From contig SKKC01000046.1 of NCBI GenBank assembly GCA_007121695.1, positions 1 to 5,745 on the forward strand: a stretch of 5,745 bases of DNA, read 5' to 3'. The stretch comes from Spirochaetales bacterium (GTDB lineage Bacteria; Spirochaetota; Spirochaetia; DSM-27196; SKKC01). Numbering within the stretch: position 1 is the stretch's first letter; each line of letters begins with the position of its first letter. Positions 1 through 5,745 of this stretch are shown in pieces. Under the pieces are notes generated by a model, which did not search any database, had not been told where the DNA came from, and was given only the letters and a program-made list of their open reading frames with translations. Position numbers and translations under genes: made by a program.

Positions 1-387
1 CTCTGCCACGCGGGGCTGGGCCTGGATGAACGGCGTGCTGTCGGCCATCGCCTGCATCCATGCGAAGCCCTCTTCCTGACCGAGGGTCTCGTAGACGTCT
101 TGGCGGACGGGGATGGCGCCGGCGCGCGCGTAGAGCATCTGCGCGTCGAAGGACAGGGCCCAGCGCATGAACTCCAGCGCGGCCTGCTTGCGCGCGTCGG
201 GCAGGTTCTCCGGGATGCCCATGACCCAGATACCGGACATGGTCGCGCGGCTGTCAGCGGTCGGTCCAGGAACGATCGTGGCCTGCACCAGGCCCTGCAC
301 GATGGACTGCTCGGGGTTCTCGAAGTTCGGTGCGGCGGCGCCGACGACGTGCGCCATGGCCGCGCGGCCGCTCTGCATCAGCGACAA
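1..387 (-). CDS. Sugar ABC transporter substrate-binding protein (family 1 extracellular solute-binding), partial: C-terminal region
   Basis: Read on the minus strand, the frame is open from about 495 to the left edge, and about 129 codons of it look like a family 1 periplasmic solute-binding protein. These proteins capture sugars or polyols in the periplasm and deliver them to an ABC permease. Visible family hallmarks, in order, are LMQSGRAAM, then NFENPEQS, a VPGP turn, GIWVMGIPEN, a helix with AALEFMRWALS, and ARAGAIPVRQDVY near the C-terminal lobe. No stop is reached, so the C-terminus lies off the left edge. The N-terminal half and signal peptide are absent: upstream of ~387 the frame stays open only to a stop at 496-498, and that stretch is antisense to mnmA rather than solute-binding sequence. 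Codons are strongly GC-rich at third positions (CGC, CTG, GCC, GAG), unlike the downstream genes and typical of Rhodobacterales-like alphaproteobacteria. Family is fairly certain; substrate is unknown. Confidence 0.8.
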   Translation of the reverse strand, partial: MSLMQSGRAAMAHVVGAAAPNFENPEQSIVQGLVQATIVPGPTADSRATMSGIWVMGIPENLPDARKQAALEFMRWALSFDAQMLYARAGAIPVRQDVYETLGQEEGFAWMQAMADSTPFIQAQPRVAE

Positions 388-390
388 GGC
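376..390. other. Abrupt junction between two unrelated coding sequences (probable chimera or rearrangement breakpoint)
   Basis: To the left of this point the minus strand encodes a solute-binding protein. To the right the plus strand encodes MnmA. Each gene is cut in mid-domain, and both lose recognisable homology within about 15 bases of each other. The two reading frames are in exact antisense codon register here, so a single plus-strand frame stays open from 100 to 780 across the join and yields a false fused protein. By hand count GC falls from about 69% (1-420) to about 61% (421-780). No inverted repeat, target-site duplication or transposase is visible at the join. The exact base cannot be fixed because the residues at 379-396 fit either protein passably. 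Confidence 0.7.
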
Positions 391-780
391 CTCGGCCTCG
401 GGAACGGACCCTGGTACGTGACCGGGAAGGATACCCGAAACAACGTTGTCTTCGTTTCCCATGCGGAGCGTGTGGCCGACGCGGCACGCGGACGTCTATA
501 TTTAACAGGGTTTAACTGGATTGGAGCCGTTCCCGGCGACGGCAGATACGGCGTGAAGCTCCGGCACGGGCCGCATATAGAGCCGTGTACCATGCACCAT
601 TGCGACGGCGAGGCGGGTAGTGTCATCATCGACCTTGACCATGCCGATCGTGGAGCCGCGCCGGGTCAGTTCGGCATCCTGTATCACGGAGACCGTTGCC
701 TCGGCGGCGGCATGATTACCGAGTCGGAGCCCGGCCAGCCGTCGCCGGTCTCAAAGGATTCAAAGACATGCGTGTCCTGA
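379..780 (+). CDS. mnmA: tRNA-specific 2-thiouridylase MnmA, partial: C-terminal domain only (5' truncated at junction)
   Basis: MnmA places sulfur on the wobble uridine (U34) of Lys, Glu and Gln tRNAs, using ATP and a persulfide relay. The visible part starts at the conserved QRQGLGLGNGPWYV motif, which matches the family's GQRKGLG...PWYV. It continues with a K-D-x-x-x-N-x-V strand, a FNWIG motif (family hxW), a VKLRHG...PCTM segment (family VKxRY...PCTV), and ends with APGQFGILYHGD and CLGGGMI (family TPGQ...FYxG and CLGGGxI). This corresponds to roughly the last 125-130 of about 370 residues. The PP-loop ATP site and both catalytic cysteines lie in the missing part, so this piece alone could not be active. 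The TGA at 778-780 lies 13 bases inside the next gene. The plus frame stays open upstream to ~100, but that part is antisense of the solute-binding gene and not MnmA. Confidence 0.9.
   Translation, partial: QRQGLGLGNGPWYVTGKDTRNNVVFVSHAERVADAARGRLYLTGFNWIGAVPGDGRYGVKLRHGPHIEPCTMHHCDGEAGSVIIDLDHADRGAAPGQFGILYHGDRCLGGGMITESEPGQPSPVSKDSKTCVS
753..758 (+). promoter_or_regulatory. Ribosome binding site for the response regulator, inside the end of mnmA
   Basis: AAAGGA lies 9 bases before the ATG at 768 and is the best Shine-Dalgarno match nearby. It favours the ATG at 768 over an in-frame start at 696, which would add 24 residues without homology to response regulators. The site is within the last codons of mnmA, consistent with coupled translation. 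Confidence 0.7.
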
Positions 781-1442
781 TCGTAGAAGACGACGAAAAA
801 ATTGCTTCCTTCGTACAGAAGGGACTGTCGCAGTCCGGGTACGCAGTTGATGCGGTACGAACCGGGGAAGACGGGTATTCCTATCTTCGACAGACAGACT
901 ACGACGCGGCAGTTGTCGATATCATGCTCCCGGGCATGGACGGCCTGTCCATGGTCCAGCGCATACGCGACGAGGGTGTTCAGACACCAATCATTATTCT
1001 GAGCGCGAAACGCTCAGTCGAAGACCGTGTCAAGGGAATACAGACCGGCAGCGACGACTACATGACCAAACCTTTTTCGTTCGCTGAGTTACTCGCTCGC
1101 CTGCAGGCGCTTATACGCCGGGCGGGAATGGGGGGCGGGTCCACGAAACTCCAGGTGGGCGATCTCACGCTCGATCTGCTGAAACACGAGGCGCAGCGCG
1201 GTGACACCGTTATCGAGCTGCAGCCGAGAGAATTCTCCCTGCTGGAATACATGATGCGGAACGCCGGGACGGTGCTTTCCAAGACCATGATCATGGAACA
1301 CGTCTGGAACTATGATTTTGATCCTCAAACGAACGTGGTGGACGTGCTGGTCTGGCGTCTTCGGAAAAAAATAGATGAAGGATACGAACCAAAACTGGTC
1401 CACACCGTTCGCGGTGTTGGCTACGTCCTTAAAGTCAGCTAA
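768..1442 (+). CDS. OmpR/PhoB-family response regulator (heavy-metal CusR-like type)
   Basis: A cytoplasmic transcription factor of 224 residues, the usual length for the family. Residues 1-115 form the receiver domain, with the acidic cluster E7-D8-D9, phosphoacceptor D51 in VVDIMLPGMDG, switch residue S79 and the invariant K101-P102. Residues ~126-222 form the winged-helix DNA-binding domain, with LQPREFSLLEYMMRN, the recognition-helix region TNVVDVLVWRLRKKI and the C-terminal hairpin VRGVGYVL. All residues needed for phosphorylation are intact. The start at ATG 768 puts MRVLIVEDDE at the N-terminus, exactly where the receiver fold begins. The gene overlaps mnmA by 13 bases upstream and the kinase gene downstream, so it is likely co-transcribed with both; no separate promoter is evident. 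It is very likely phosphorylated by the adjacent kinase. Its best resemblance is to the CusR/CopR group, but nothing here shows metal sensing and the target genes are unknown. Confidence 0.93.
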   Translation: MRVLIVEDDEKIASFVQKGLSQSGYAVDAVRTGEDGYSYLRQTDYDAAVVDIMLPGMDGLSMVQRIRDEGVQTPIIILSAKRSVEDRVKGIQTGSDDYMTKPFSFAELLARLQALIRRAGMGGGSTKLQVGDLTLDLLKHEAQRGDTVIELQPREFSLLEYMMRNAGTVLSKTMIMEHVWNYDFDPQTNVVDVLVWRLRKKIDEGYEPKLVHTVRGVGYVLKVS

Positions 1443-2883
1443 GCGGTTTCTCTCACGGACCTACGTCCGCTTGACCGTTCTCTTCTCGTCGCTCTTCCTT
1501 GTGGGCGCGGTGGCGTTTTTCGGGGTCAGTCTGTTCAGTCTCTACAACTCCCTGCAGCAGGACGATATTCGGGAGCTTCAGAACCGGCTGTTACAATACT
1601 GGGCCCGGTATCAGTCGGGTGGCATCGAGGCGCTTCGAAACGAGATAGACGCCCGCAACATACTCATAGGGGAGCGGCCATTCTTTGTCCGTATTGCCTC
1701 CGCGACGAACGAGACGCAGTTTTTCAGTGTCCCGGCCCTGTGGCAGCAGGGATTCCCGCTCCATACCCTGGAAGACGGAGATGTCTCCGACTGGGACGGG
1801 GTCAAGGTTCTCTCCTCGGATGTGTTGCCCTACCGGCTCGAGCTGGCGGGTATTCGATTGAGCAACCGGTATTTTCTGCAGGTCGGTTTGAGCACCGAGG
1901 GCAGGGATCAGCTTCTTGACCTGTTCCAGCGAAACTTCATGATCATTTCGGCGGCAGTGGTACTCATGAGTCTGGCACTCGGACTGCTGCTGGCGTACCG
2001 TGTGCTGCGTCCTGTGCGCGATCTGAGCACGACAGTTCACAACATTCTCGAGACCGGAAAGTTCGATACAAGAATCCGGCAGGATGATGGACCCCTGAGC
2101 CCGCAGGGCGATCTGCGCGAGCTTGTTGTGTATTTCAACGAGATGCTGACACGCATCGAACGCCTTATAGGCGGCATGCACGACGCCCTCGACGCGGTCG
2201 CGCACGACCTGCGAACCCCGCTGACCCGTCTGCGGGGAAACGCTGAGCTCGCGCTGAAAGGCGAGGGAAATGAACAGGTCTACCGCGAAGCACTCTCCGA
2301 TACCATAGAAGAAGCAGATACCATTATGCGCCTTCTGAACACGCTCATGGATATTTCGGAGGCGCAGTCCGGGGCGCTGTCACTGAACCTCGAATACGTG
2401 GATGCCGCAGGAGTGCTCCGCGACAGCGCAGACGTATACGAGTATGTCGCCGACGCGAAAGGCGTGCGAATCGAGGTCGGCGACCACAATGGCATTTCCC
2501 TGTATGCAGACCCGATACGTCTTCGGCAGGTTCTCGCCAATCTCATTGACAATGCCATAAAGTACTCGACAGCCGGTGGGGCGGTAGAGGTAAGCTGTCT
2601 CGCCGTCGGAGCCGGAGTCATGTTCCGGGTCAAAGACAACGGCCCCGGTATATCCCCGGAAGACATGCCGCGAATCTGGAACCGTCTGTACCGTGGGGCG
2701 GAATCGCGCAACAAACCGGGACTCGGACTCGGCCTGAGCCTCGTGAAAGCGATAGTCGAAGCGCACCGGGGCACAGTCGAGCTGTTCAGTACCCCGGGGC
2801 AGGGAACGGAAGTGCGCTTTGTGCTGCCCTCCGAACCACCGGATTCCGATTACACAAGTGTAATTACTCCGAAACCTTCCTGA
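1375..2883 (+). CDS. Membrane sensor histidine kinase (HAMP-HisKA-HATPase), partner of the upstream regulator
   Basis: An inner-membrane kinase of up to 502 residues. A basic N-terminus precedes membrane segment 1 (about 33-56). A periplasmic sensor region of about 130 residues (57-187) has no domain I recognise. Membrane segment 2 is about 188-209 and a HAMP linker about 210-264. The H-box HDLRTPL has phospho-accepting H277, and a helix with LMDISEAQSG is typical of the heavy-metal CusS-like kinase group. The ATPase has N-box N389/N393 (ANLIDNAIKYS), G1 DNGPGIS at 421-427 and G2 GLGLGLSLVKA at 449-459. All catalytic motifs are intact. The start is uncertain: ATG 1375 gives a 68-base overlap with the regulator and has only a weak GGA upstream, while GTG 1414 or TTG 1417 would give a shorter overlap and a more usual N-terminus. 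Overlap implies coupled expression with the regulator. The signal sensed is unknown; the periplasmic part shows no His/Met/Cys-rich metal motif. Confidence 0.92.
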   Translation: MKDTNQNWSTPFAVLATSLKSAKRFLSRTYVRLTVLFSSLFLVGAVAFFGVSLFSLYNSLQQDDIRELQNRLLQYWARYQSGGIEALRNEIDARNILIGERPFFVRIASATNETQFFSVPALWQQGFPLHTLEDGDVSDWDGVKVLSSDVLPYRLELAGIRLSNRYFLQVGLSTEGRDQLLDLFQRNFMIISAAVVLMSLALGLLLAYRVLRPVRDLSTTVHNILETGKFDTRIRQDDGPLSPQGDLRELVVYFNEMLTRIERLIGGMHDALDAVAHDLRTPLTRLRGNAELALKGEGNEQVYREALSDTIEEADTIMRLLNTLMDISEAQSGALSLNLEYVDAAGVLRDSADVYEYVADAKGVRIEVGDHNGISLYADPIRLRQVLANLIDNAIKYSTAGGAVEVSCLAVGAGVMFRVKDNGPGISPEDMPRIWNRLYRGAESRNKPGLGLGLSLVKAIVEAHRGTVELFSTPGQGTEVRFVLPSEPPDSDYTSVITPKPS

Positions 2884-3026
2884 AAGGTCTACCGTCTATC
2901 TTCTGTCATACACGGAGCGGTCGTCGGAACAATGTTTCGGCTCTATCGTTTCGGACACTATCTACCCCCCAACGCGGGCCGACTGAACACAGCGTCCCCC
3001 AACCACACCAATGAGGTCGTCCGCGG
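2884..3026. other. Non-coding spacer between the kinase stop and the terminator
   Basis: No convincing coding sequence is seen in these 143 bases. They hold a weak hairpin at 2923-2941 (8-bp stem with two G-U pairs and an AAT loop on the plus strand, no U-tract after it). They also hold two copies of CCCCCAAC (2966-2973 and 2996-3003). It would be the 3' untranslated region of the mnmA-regulator-kinase transcript. Confidence 0.5.
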
Positions 3027-3057
3027 CCCCCCGGCTACAGAGCCGGGGGGTTTTTTT
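3027..3057 (+). terminator. Rho-independent terminator of the mnmA-regulator-kinase operon
   Basis: A perfect 10-bp stem, CCCCCCGGCT (3027-3036) with AGCCGGGGGG (3041-3050), closes an ACAG loop and is followed directly by seven T's (3051-3057). It lies 143 bases past the kinase stop codon. On the minus strand the same hairpin follows the hybrid kinase stop, but there an A-tract comes before the stem and no T-tract follows it. It is therefore a canonical terminator only for plus-strand transcripts. Confidence 0.93.
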
Positions 3058-5392
3058 ATTCTTCGATCGGCCGGGCCGACTCCGGAAACAGCTCGGCAAT
3101 GAGCGCAGCGAGGCGTTCCGTTTCGACGGGCTTACTCAGGTAGCCGTCCATGCCCGCCTGCAGCAGCCCTTCGCGGTCGCCTGGCATGACGTGCCCGGTT
3201 ACCGCGACGACCTTCGGTGGTTCGGCGGACCCCTGAGGCGAGCGGGCATGAATTGCTCGGAGCAGATCGATACCGCTCATTCCTGGCATCTGTATATCCG
3301 CGAGAACGAGGTGGAACGCGCGTTCTTCAAGCCGCTTCATGGCGTCTGACCCGGATTCAACCGTATCGACGGTGTGTCCAAGCCGCTCCACCATGTGCTG
3401 CAGTACGATGCGGCTGATCCGGTCGTCTTCGGCGACAAGCACTGACAGTCCGGGCCTGATTTCCTTTTCAGGTGCGTCCTGTGCGGCAGGTACGTCGGAG
3501 ACTGTGTCCTCCTGCGTTTCGAACACGAGTTCGGCAGTAAACGTGGACCCTTCGCCGATGGTGCTCGTGGCCCGAATGTCACCGCCCATGAGGCGGGCGA
3601 GATGCCGCGAGATCGCAAGGCCGAGGCCGGCGCCGCCGTGACGCCGCGCGATAAAGCGCTCTGCCTGCGCGAAGCGCTCGAAAATCTGATCGATCTTGTC
3701 GGCAGGTATTCCCTGCCCGCTGTCCTCGACGGAGATGCGGTACCGCACGTGACGCGGTGGCACCGGTTCACACACGACGTGTACGCGGACGTACCCGCGT
3801 TCGGTAAACTTGAGAGCGTTTCCGATCAGATTGGACAATACCTGCCGCGTGCGCGTGCGGTCACCGTGGACTTCGTGAAGCGGCTCCGTACACGCTGTGT
3901 CCAGCGTAAGTTCGACCCCCTTCTGCTGTGCGTCGAGCCGGAACTCGCGCACGAGCCGCTCTACAAGACGCGGCACGTCAAACGACTGATTGTCGAGCTC
4001 GACGGCGCCGCGTTCGAGACGCGCCAGGTTCAGTAGATCGTTCATGAGCGTCAGCAGGTGTGAACCGGACTCCCGGGCGAGCGCGACGTATTCAGCGTCT
4101 TCACTCGACAGGGAATCCGTGTGAACGAGTTGCAGCATGCCGAGCAGACCATTCAGCGGCGTGCGTATCTCGTGGCTCATGCTGGCAAGAAAGTCGTCCT
4201 TTGCTTCATTCGCCATGCGCGCCTCTTCGGCGGCGGCTTCGTACTGGCGGGTTCGCTCCTGTATACGCTGCTCGAGAGTCTGTCTATACACGCTGAGCTC
4301 GCGGGCCATGTCGTTGAACACGTAGCGGAACGGCTCGAACTCGTGCAGCACCGTATTGGAAATGATCGCGTCGCTTAAGTTCCCGGCGGTCACCTTTTGC
4401 ACGGCCTCCTGCAGGGCGTCGAGGGGGCGAAGAATGAGCCAGCGGGTCACGAACCACGCAACAACAAGCGTGCCAAAGAGCGTCAGTACGAGCGTAATGA
4501 TTCTGTTCCGGACGTCGGAGATAGCCGCGGCCTGAACCCGGGACACCGCGATCGCTGCGACAATCGAAGCGTTCCCCGGAATCCCCGGCAGGTCCCGGGC
4601 AGAGGCCATGGCGCTCGTCAAACCGTTCCCGCCTACGACGTTCACCTGACCGGGCTGGCGCGCGAGCGCGAGAAACTCGCTCTGCAGATCGGGGGGAATG
4701 AAATCTCCCGCGCCGAAATCGGCAGCGCGGTTTATGGCGAAGATCTCTCCCGAACCGTCGATCAGCGAAACCAGGTGCTCATCCGGGCCGGTGATCGTGT
4801 CCAGAAAGAAACTCAACCACGTCAGGTCTATGCCCGCATTAATCGTACCTTCAACGGTCCCGTCGTCGCCGGTGAGTGGGTACGAAACGACCACCGTCGG
4901 CATGCCGGTAATGACGCCGTAGGACAGGCGACTGAAGCCGACCGACGCATCCTGCATTGCGGTTCGTATGTTTTCCGAGTCGCCGACGAAGACGGATTCA
5001 GGAAGTCCTGTCGAACTCGCCCGTATGTAGCCGTCCCGATCTACCGTCGAAAGATTGGTAAAGCGTGGAAACTGTCGGTGCAGACGCTCGAGTTCCCGGG
5101 TCGTATCAGGTCCACCGGTCGGGGACATTGCTTCGTTGCCTGCAGCCGTCTGCAGGACTCCCACGGCGTGATCGAGCACATTCAGGACCTGCTCGTATAC
5201 TCGCGACACGGTTCCCGCGAGATTTTCCGCTTCACGGGTGAACTCGCGGTCAAGCTGGCTCCGGATGGAGAGAACCTCGACCAGAGACAGCGGTACCAGC
5301 AGTAGAATAAACACCAGTGCGATCCTGACCGAAATTCGATTGAGAAAAACGCGAAATGACCGACGCAGGCGTGAGGCGAGCTTCATGTACAT
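3056..5392 (-). CDS. Hybrid sensor histidine kinase / response regulator (dCache-HAMP-HisKA-HATPase-REC)
   Basis: A 778-residue inner-membrane hybrid kinase. Order: short basic cytoplasmic tail; membrane segment 1 (~22-43); extracytoplasmic sensor (~45-292) of double-Cache type, with GVITGMPTVVVSYPL and EGTINAGIDLTWLSFFLD; membrane segment 2 (~297-318); HAMP (~319-372); coiled coil (~370-400). The H-box FLASMSHEIRTPLNG follows, with phospho-accepting H407. The ATPase has N-box NLIGNALKF (521-529), G1 EDSGQGIP (556-563) and G2 HGGAGLGLAI (585-594). A C-terminal receiver (~649-772) has E655/D656/D657, phosphoacceptor D699 in LADIQMPGMSG, T732 and K754-P755. Every catalytic residue is present. 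There is no Hpt domain, so phosphate must pass to a separate protein not in this window. Translation starts at ATG 5392 or, two codons on, at ATG 5386; the ribosome site is poor, suggesting coupling to the CBM6 gene ending 17 bases upstream. The TAA stop (3056-3058) overlaps the T-tract of the opposing terminator. dCache domains bind small molecules; the ligand here is unknown. Confidence 0.94.
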   Translation of the reverse strand: MYMKLASRLRRSFRVFLNRISVRIALVFILLLVPLSLVEVLSIRSQLDREFTREAENLAGTVSRVYEQVLNVLDHAVGVLQTAAGNEAMSPTGGPDTTRELERLHRQFPRFTNLSTVDRDGYIRASSTGLPESVFVGDSENIRTAMQDASVGFSRLSYGVITGMPTVVVSYPLTGDDGTVEGTINAGIDLTWLSFFLDTITGPDEHLVSLIDGSGEIFAINRAADFGAGDFIPPDLQSEFLALARQPGQVNVVGGNGLTSAMASARDLPGIPGNASIVAAIAVSRVQAAAISDVRNRIITLVLTLFGTLVVAWFVTRWLILRPLDALQEAVQKVTAGNLSDAIISNTVLHEFEPFRYVFNDMARELSVYRQTLEQRIQERTRQYEAAAEEARMANEAKDDFLASMSHEIRTPLNGLLGMLQLVHTDSLSSEDAEYVALARESGSHLLTLMNDLLNLARLERGAVELDNQSFDVPRLVERLVREFRLDAQQKGVELTLDTACTEPLHEVHGDRTRTRQVLSNLIGNALKFTERGYVRVHVVCEPVPPRHVRYRISVEDSGQGIPADKIDQIFERFAQAERFIARRHGGAGLGLAISRHLARLMGGDIRATSTIGEGSTFTAELVFETQEDTVSDVPAAQDAPEKEIRPGLSVLVAEDDRISRIVLQHMVERLGHTVDTVESGSDAMKRLEERAFHLVLADIQMPGMSGIDLLRAIHARSPQGSAEPPKVVAVTGHVMPGDREGLLQAGMDGYLSKPVETERLAALIAELFPESARPIEE

Positions 5393-5409
5393 CCGAGTAT
5401 AGAGTGATT

Positions 5410-5745
5410 TTACCTGAAGGTGAAATAGTTCAGGCGCAGGCGATCGGGCTCGAAACCCCGAAATACCAGCGCTATATCGAGCTCTGCGAGGCCGTCTTTC
5501 ACGCTCAGATCACCGATCGTCCAGCTTCGGTACCCGCGCCAGTGAAGGCTCCGGGTATCGCCGACCTCGCAGGTCCCGAGAAGCCTTCCGTAGGGATTGT
5601 TCTCGCGAATCTCAATGGTTCCTGTCGATTCCTTCGCATCCGGGGCGTACGCGGCGAATAGAGTTATCGATGGCTTTTCGCGCAGATCGTGGACTCGTGG
5701 GAACAGGATGTGTGCCCCGTCGTGCTGCGGACTCACGTCGAAACC
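5410..5745 (-). CDS. CBM6-like carbohydrate-binding module, C-terminal end of a larger (probably secreted glycoside hydrolase) protein, partial
   Basis: The last 111 residues of a protein that continues past the right edge; the frame is open to base 5745, and the GTG at 5734-5736 is an internal Val codon rather than a start. The pattern is that of CBM6 beta-sandwich modules, which often sit at the C-terminus of GH43 and other plant-polysaccharide hydrolases: FDVSPQHDGAHILFPRV, then TGTIEIRENNPYGRLLGTCE (family G-x-IEIR-x-x-xP-G-x-LIGT), the aromatic loop HWRGYRSW (family GGWQxW), and a closing strand ALVFRG...RLRLNYFTF (family LYLVFxG...NLDYFRF). The catalytic domain, if there is one, is outside the window. 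In my by-eye alignment an Arg stands where the ligand-contacting Asn of the classic CBM6 cleft usually lies, so sugar binding is not assured. The TAA at 5410-5412 is 17 bases before the hybrid kinase start with no terminator between, indicating a shared transcript. Confidence 0.75.
   Translation of the reverse strand, partial: GFDVSPQHDGAHILFPRVHDLREKPSITLFAAYAPDAKESTGTIEIRENNPYGRLLGTCEVGDTRSLHWRGYRSWTIGDLSVKDGLAELDIALVFRGFEPDRLRLNYFTFR

Noticed and set aside
501..516. Direct repeat TTTAAC-N4-TTTAAC, at first sight an OmpR-family operator upstream of the regulator
   Set aside because: These bases encode the conserved LTGFNW segment of MnmA and lie 250 bases from the regulator start, so coding constraint explains them.
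502..753. Minus-strand ORF with a segment resembling a PaaI/hotdog thioesterase (TRRGSTIGMVKVDDD)
   Set aside because: It lies fully antisense to the well-supported MnmA C-terminal domain, has no proper start, and the likeness is short and imperfect.
100..780. A continuous 226-residue plus-strand ORF
   Set aside because: Only the part from about 379 is real (MnmA). The upstream part is antisense to the solute-binding protein gene in the same codon register and resembles no protein.
1591..2205. 204-residue minus-strand ORF antisense to the sensor kinase
   Set aside because: No recognisable motifs; the plus-strand kinase explains the codon pattern.
2923..2941. Hairpin with AAT loop as a first terminator for the kinase
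   Set aside because: Two G-U pairs, low stability and no T-tract; the strong terminator at 3027-3057 is the better candidate.
4397..5305. 302-residue plus-strand ORF antisense to the hybrid kinase
   Set aside because: Arg/Asn/Gly-rich composition with no family features; it is a shadow of the intact dCache-HAMP coding sequence.
5393..5440. Possible promoter before the hybrid kinase (TAAAAT and TATACT on the minus strand)
   Set aside because: No matching -35 at proper spacing, and the TATACT lies only a few bases from the start codon. The AT-rich patch is better explained as the short gap between co-transcribed genes.

Overview
The window carries parts of six genes plus one apparent junction between unrelated DNA. 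From about position 390 onward the sequence looks like one coherent bacterial chromosome segment of moderately high GC. It is dense in two-component signalling genes, with genes overlapping or closely packed. A membrane-bound dCache hybrid kinase and a heavy-metal-type OmpR/histidine-kinase pair suggest a Gram-negative, free-living bacterium. Spirochaetota is my impression from the protein style, but nothing here proves it. The first ~390 bases are different. They are about 69% GC by hand count (positions 1-420), against about 61% for 421-780. On the minus strand they encode a piece of a sugar ABC-transporter binding protein of alphaproteobacterial flavour.

Layout: (1) 1 to ~387, minus: C-terminal part of a family 1 extracellular solute-binding protein, running off the left edge. 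(2) ~379 to 780, plus: the C-terminal third of the tRNA 2-thiouridylase MnmA, without its catalytic domain because the sequence switches abruptly at ~376-390. (3) 768-1442, plus: an OmpR-family response regulator whose start codon lies inside the end of mnmA. (4) 1375-2883, plus: its partner sensor histidine kinase, overlapping the regulator. (5) 3027-3057: a strong intrinsic terminator closing this operon. (6) 3056-5392, minus: a 778-residue hybrid histidine kinase (dCache-HAMP-HisKA-HATPase-REC) whose stop codon sits in the T-tract of that terminator. (7) 5410 to the right edge, minus: the C-terminus of a protein ending in a CBM6-like carbohydrate-binding module, 17 bp upstream of the hybrid kinase.

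How the genes may work together: mnmA, the regulator and the kinase overlap and share one terminator, so they probably form one transcript, with the kinase phosphorylating the regulator on Asp51. On the other strand, the CBM6 protein and the hybrid kinase probably form a second transcript that converges on the same terminator. The tight spacing suggests, but does not show, that the hybrid kinase responds to carbohydrate. It has no Hpt domain and no Hpt or output regulator is in the window, so its downstream partner lies elsewhere.

I see no CRISPR array, tRNA, rRNA, insertion sequence or novel defence-type system. The most notable observation is the abrupt junction inside mnmA, which is more likely an assembly chimera or rearrangement than new biology.
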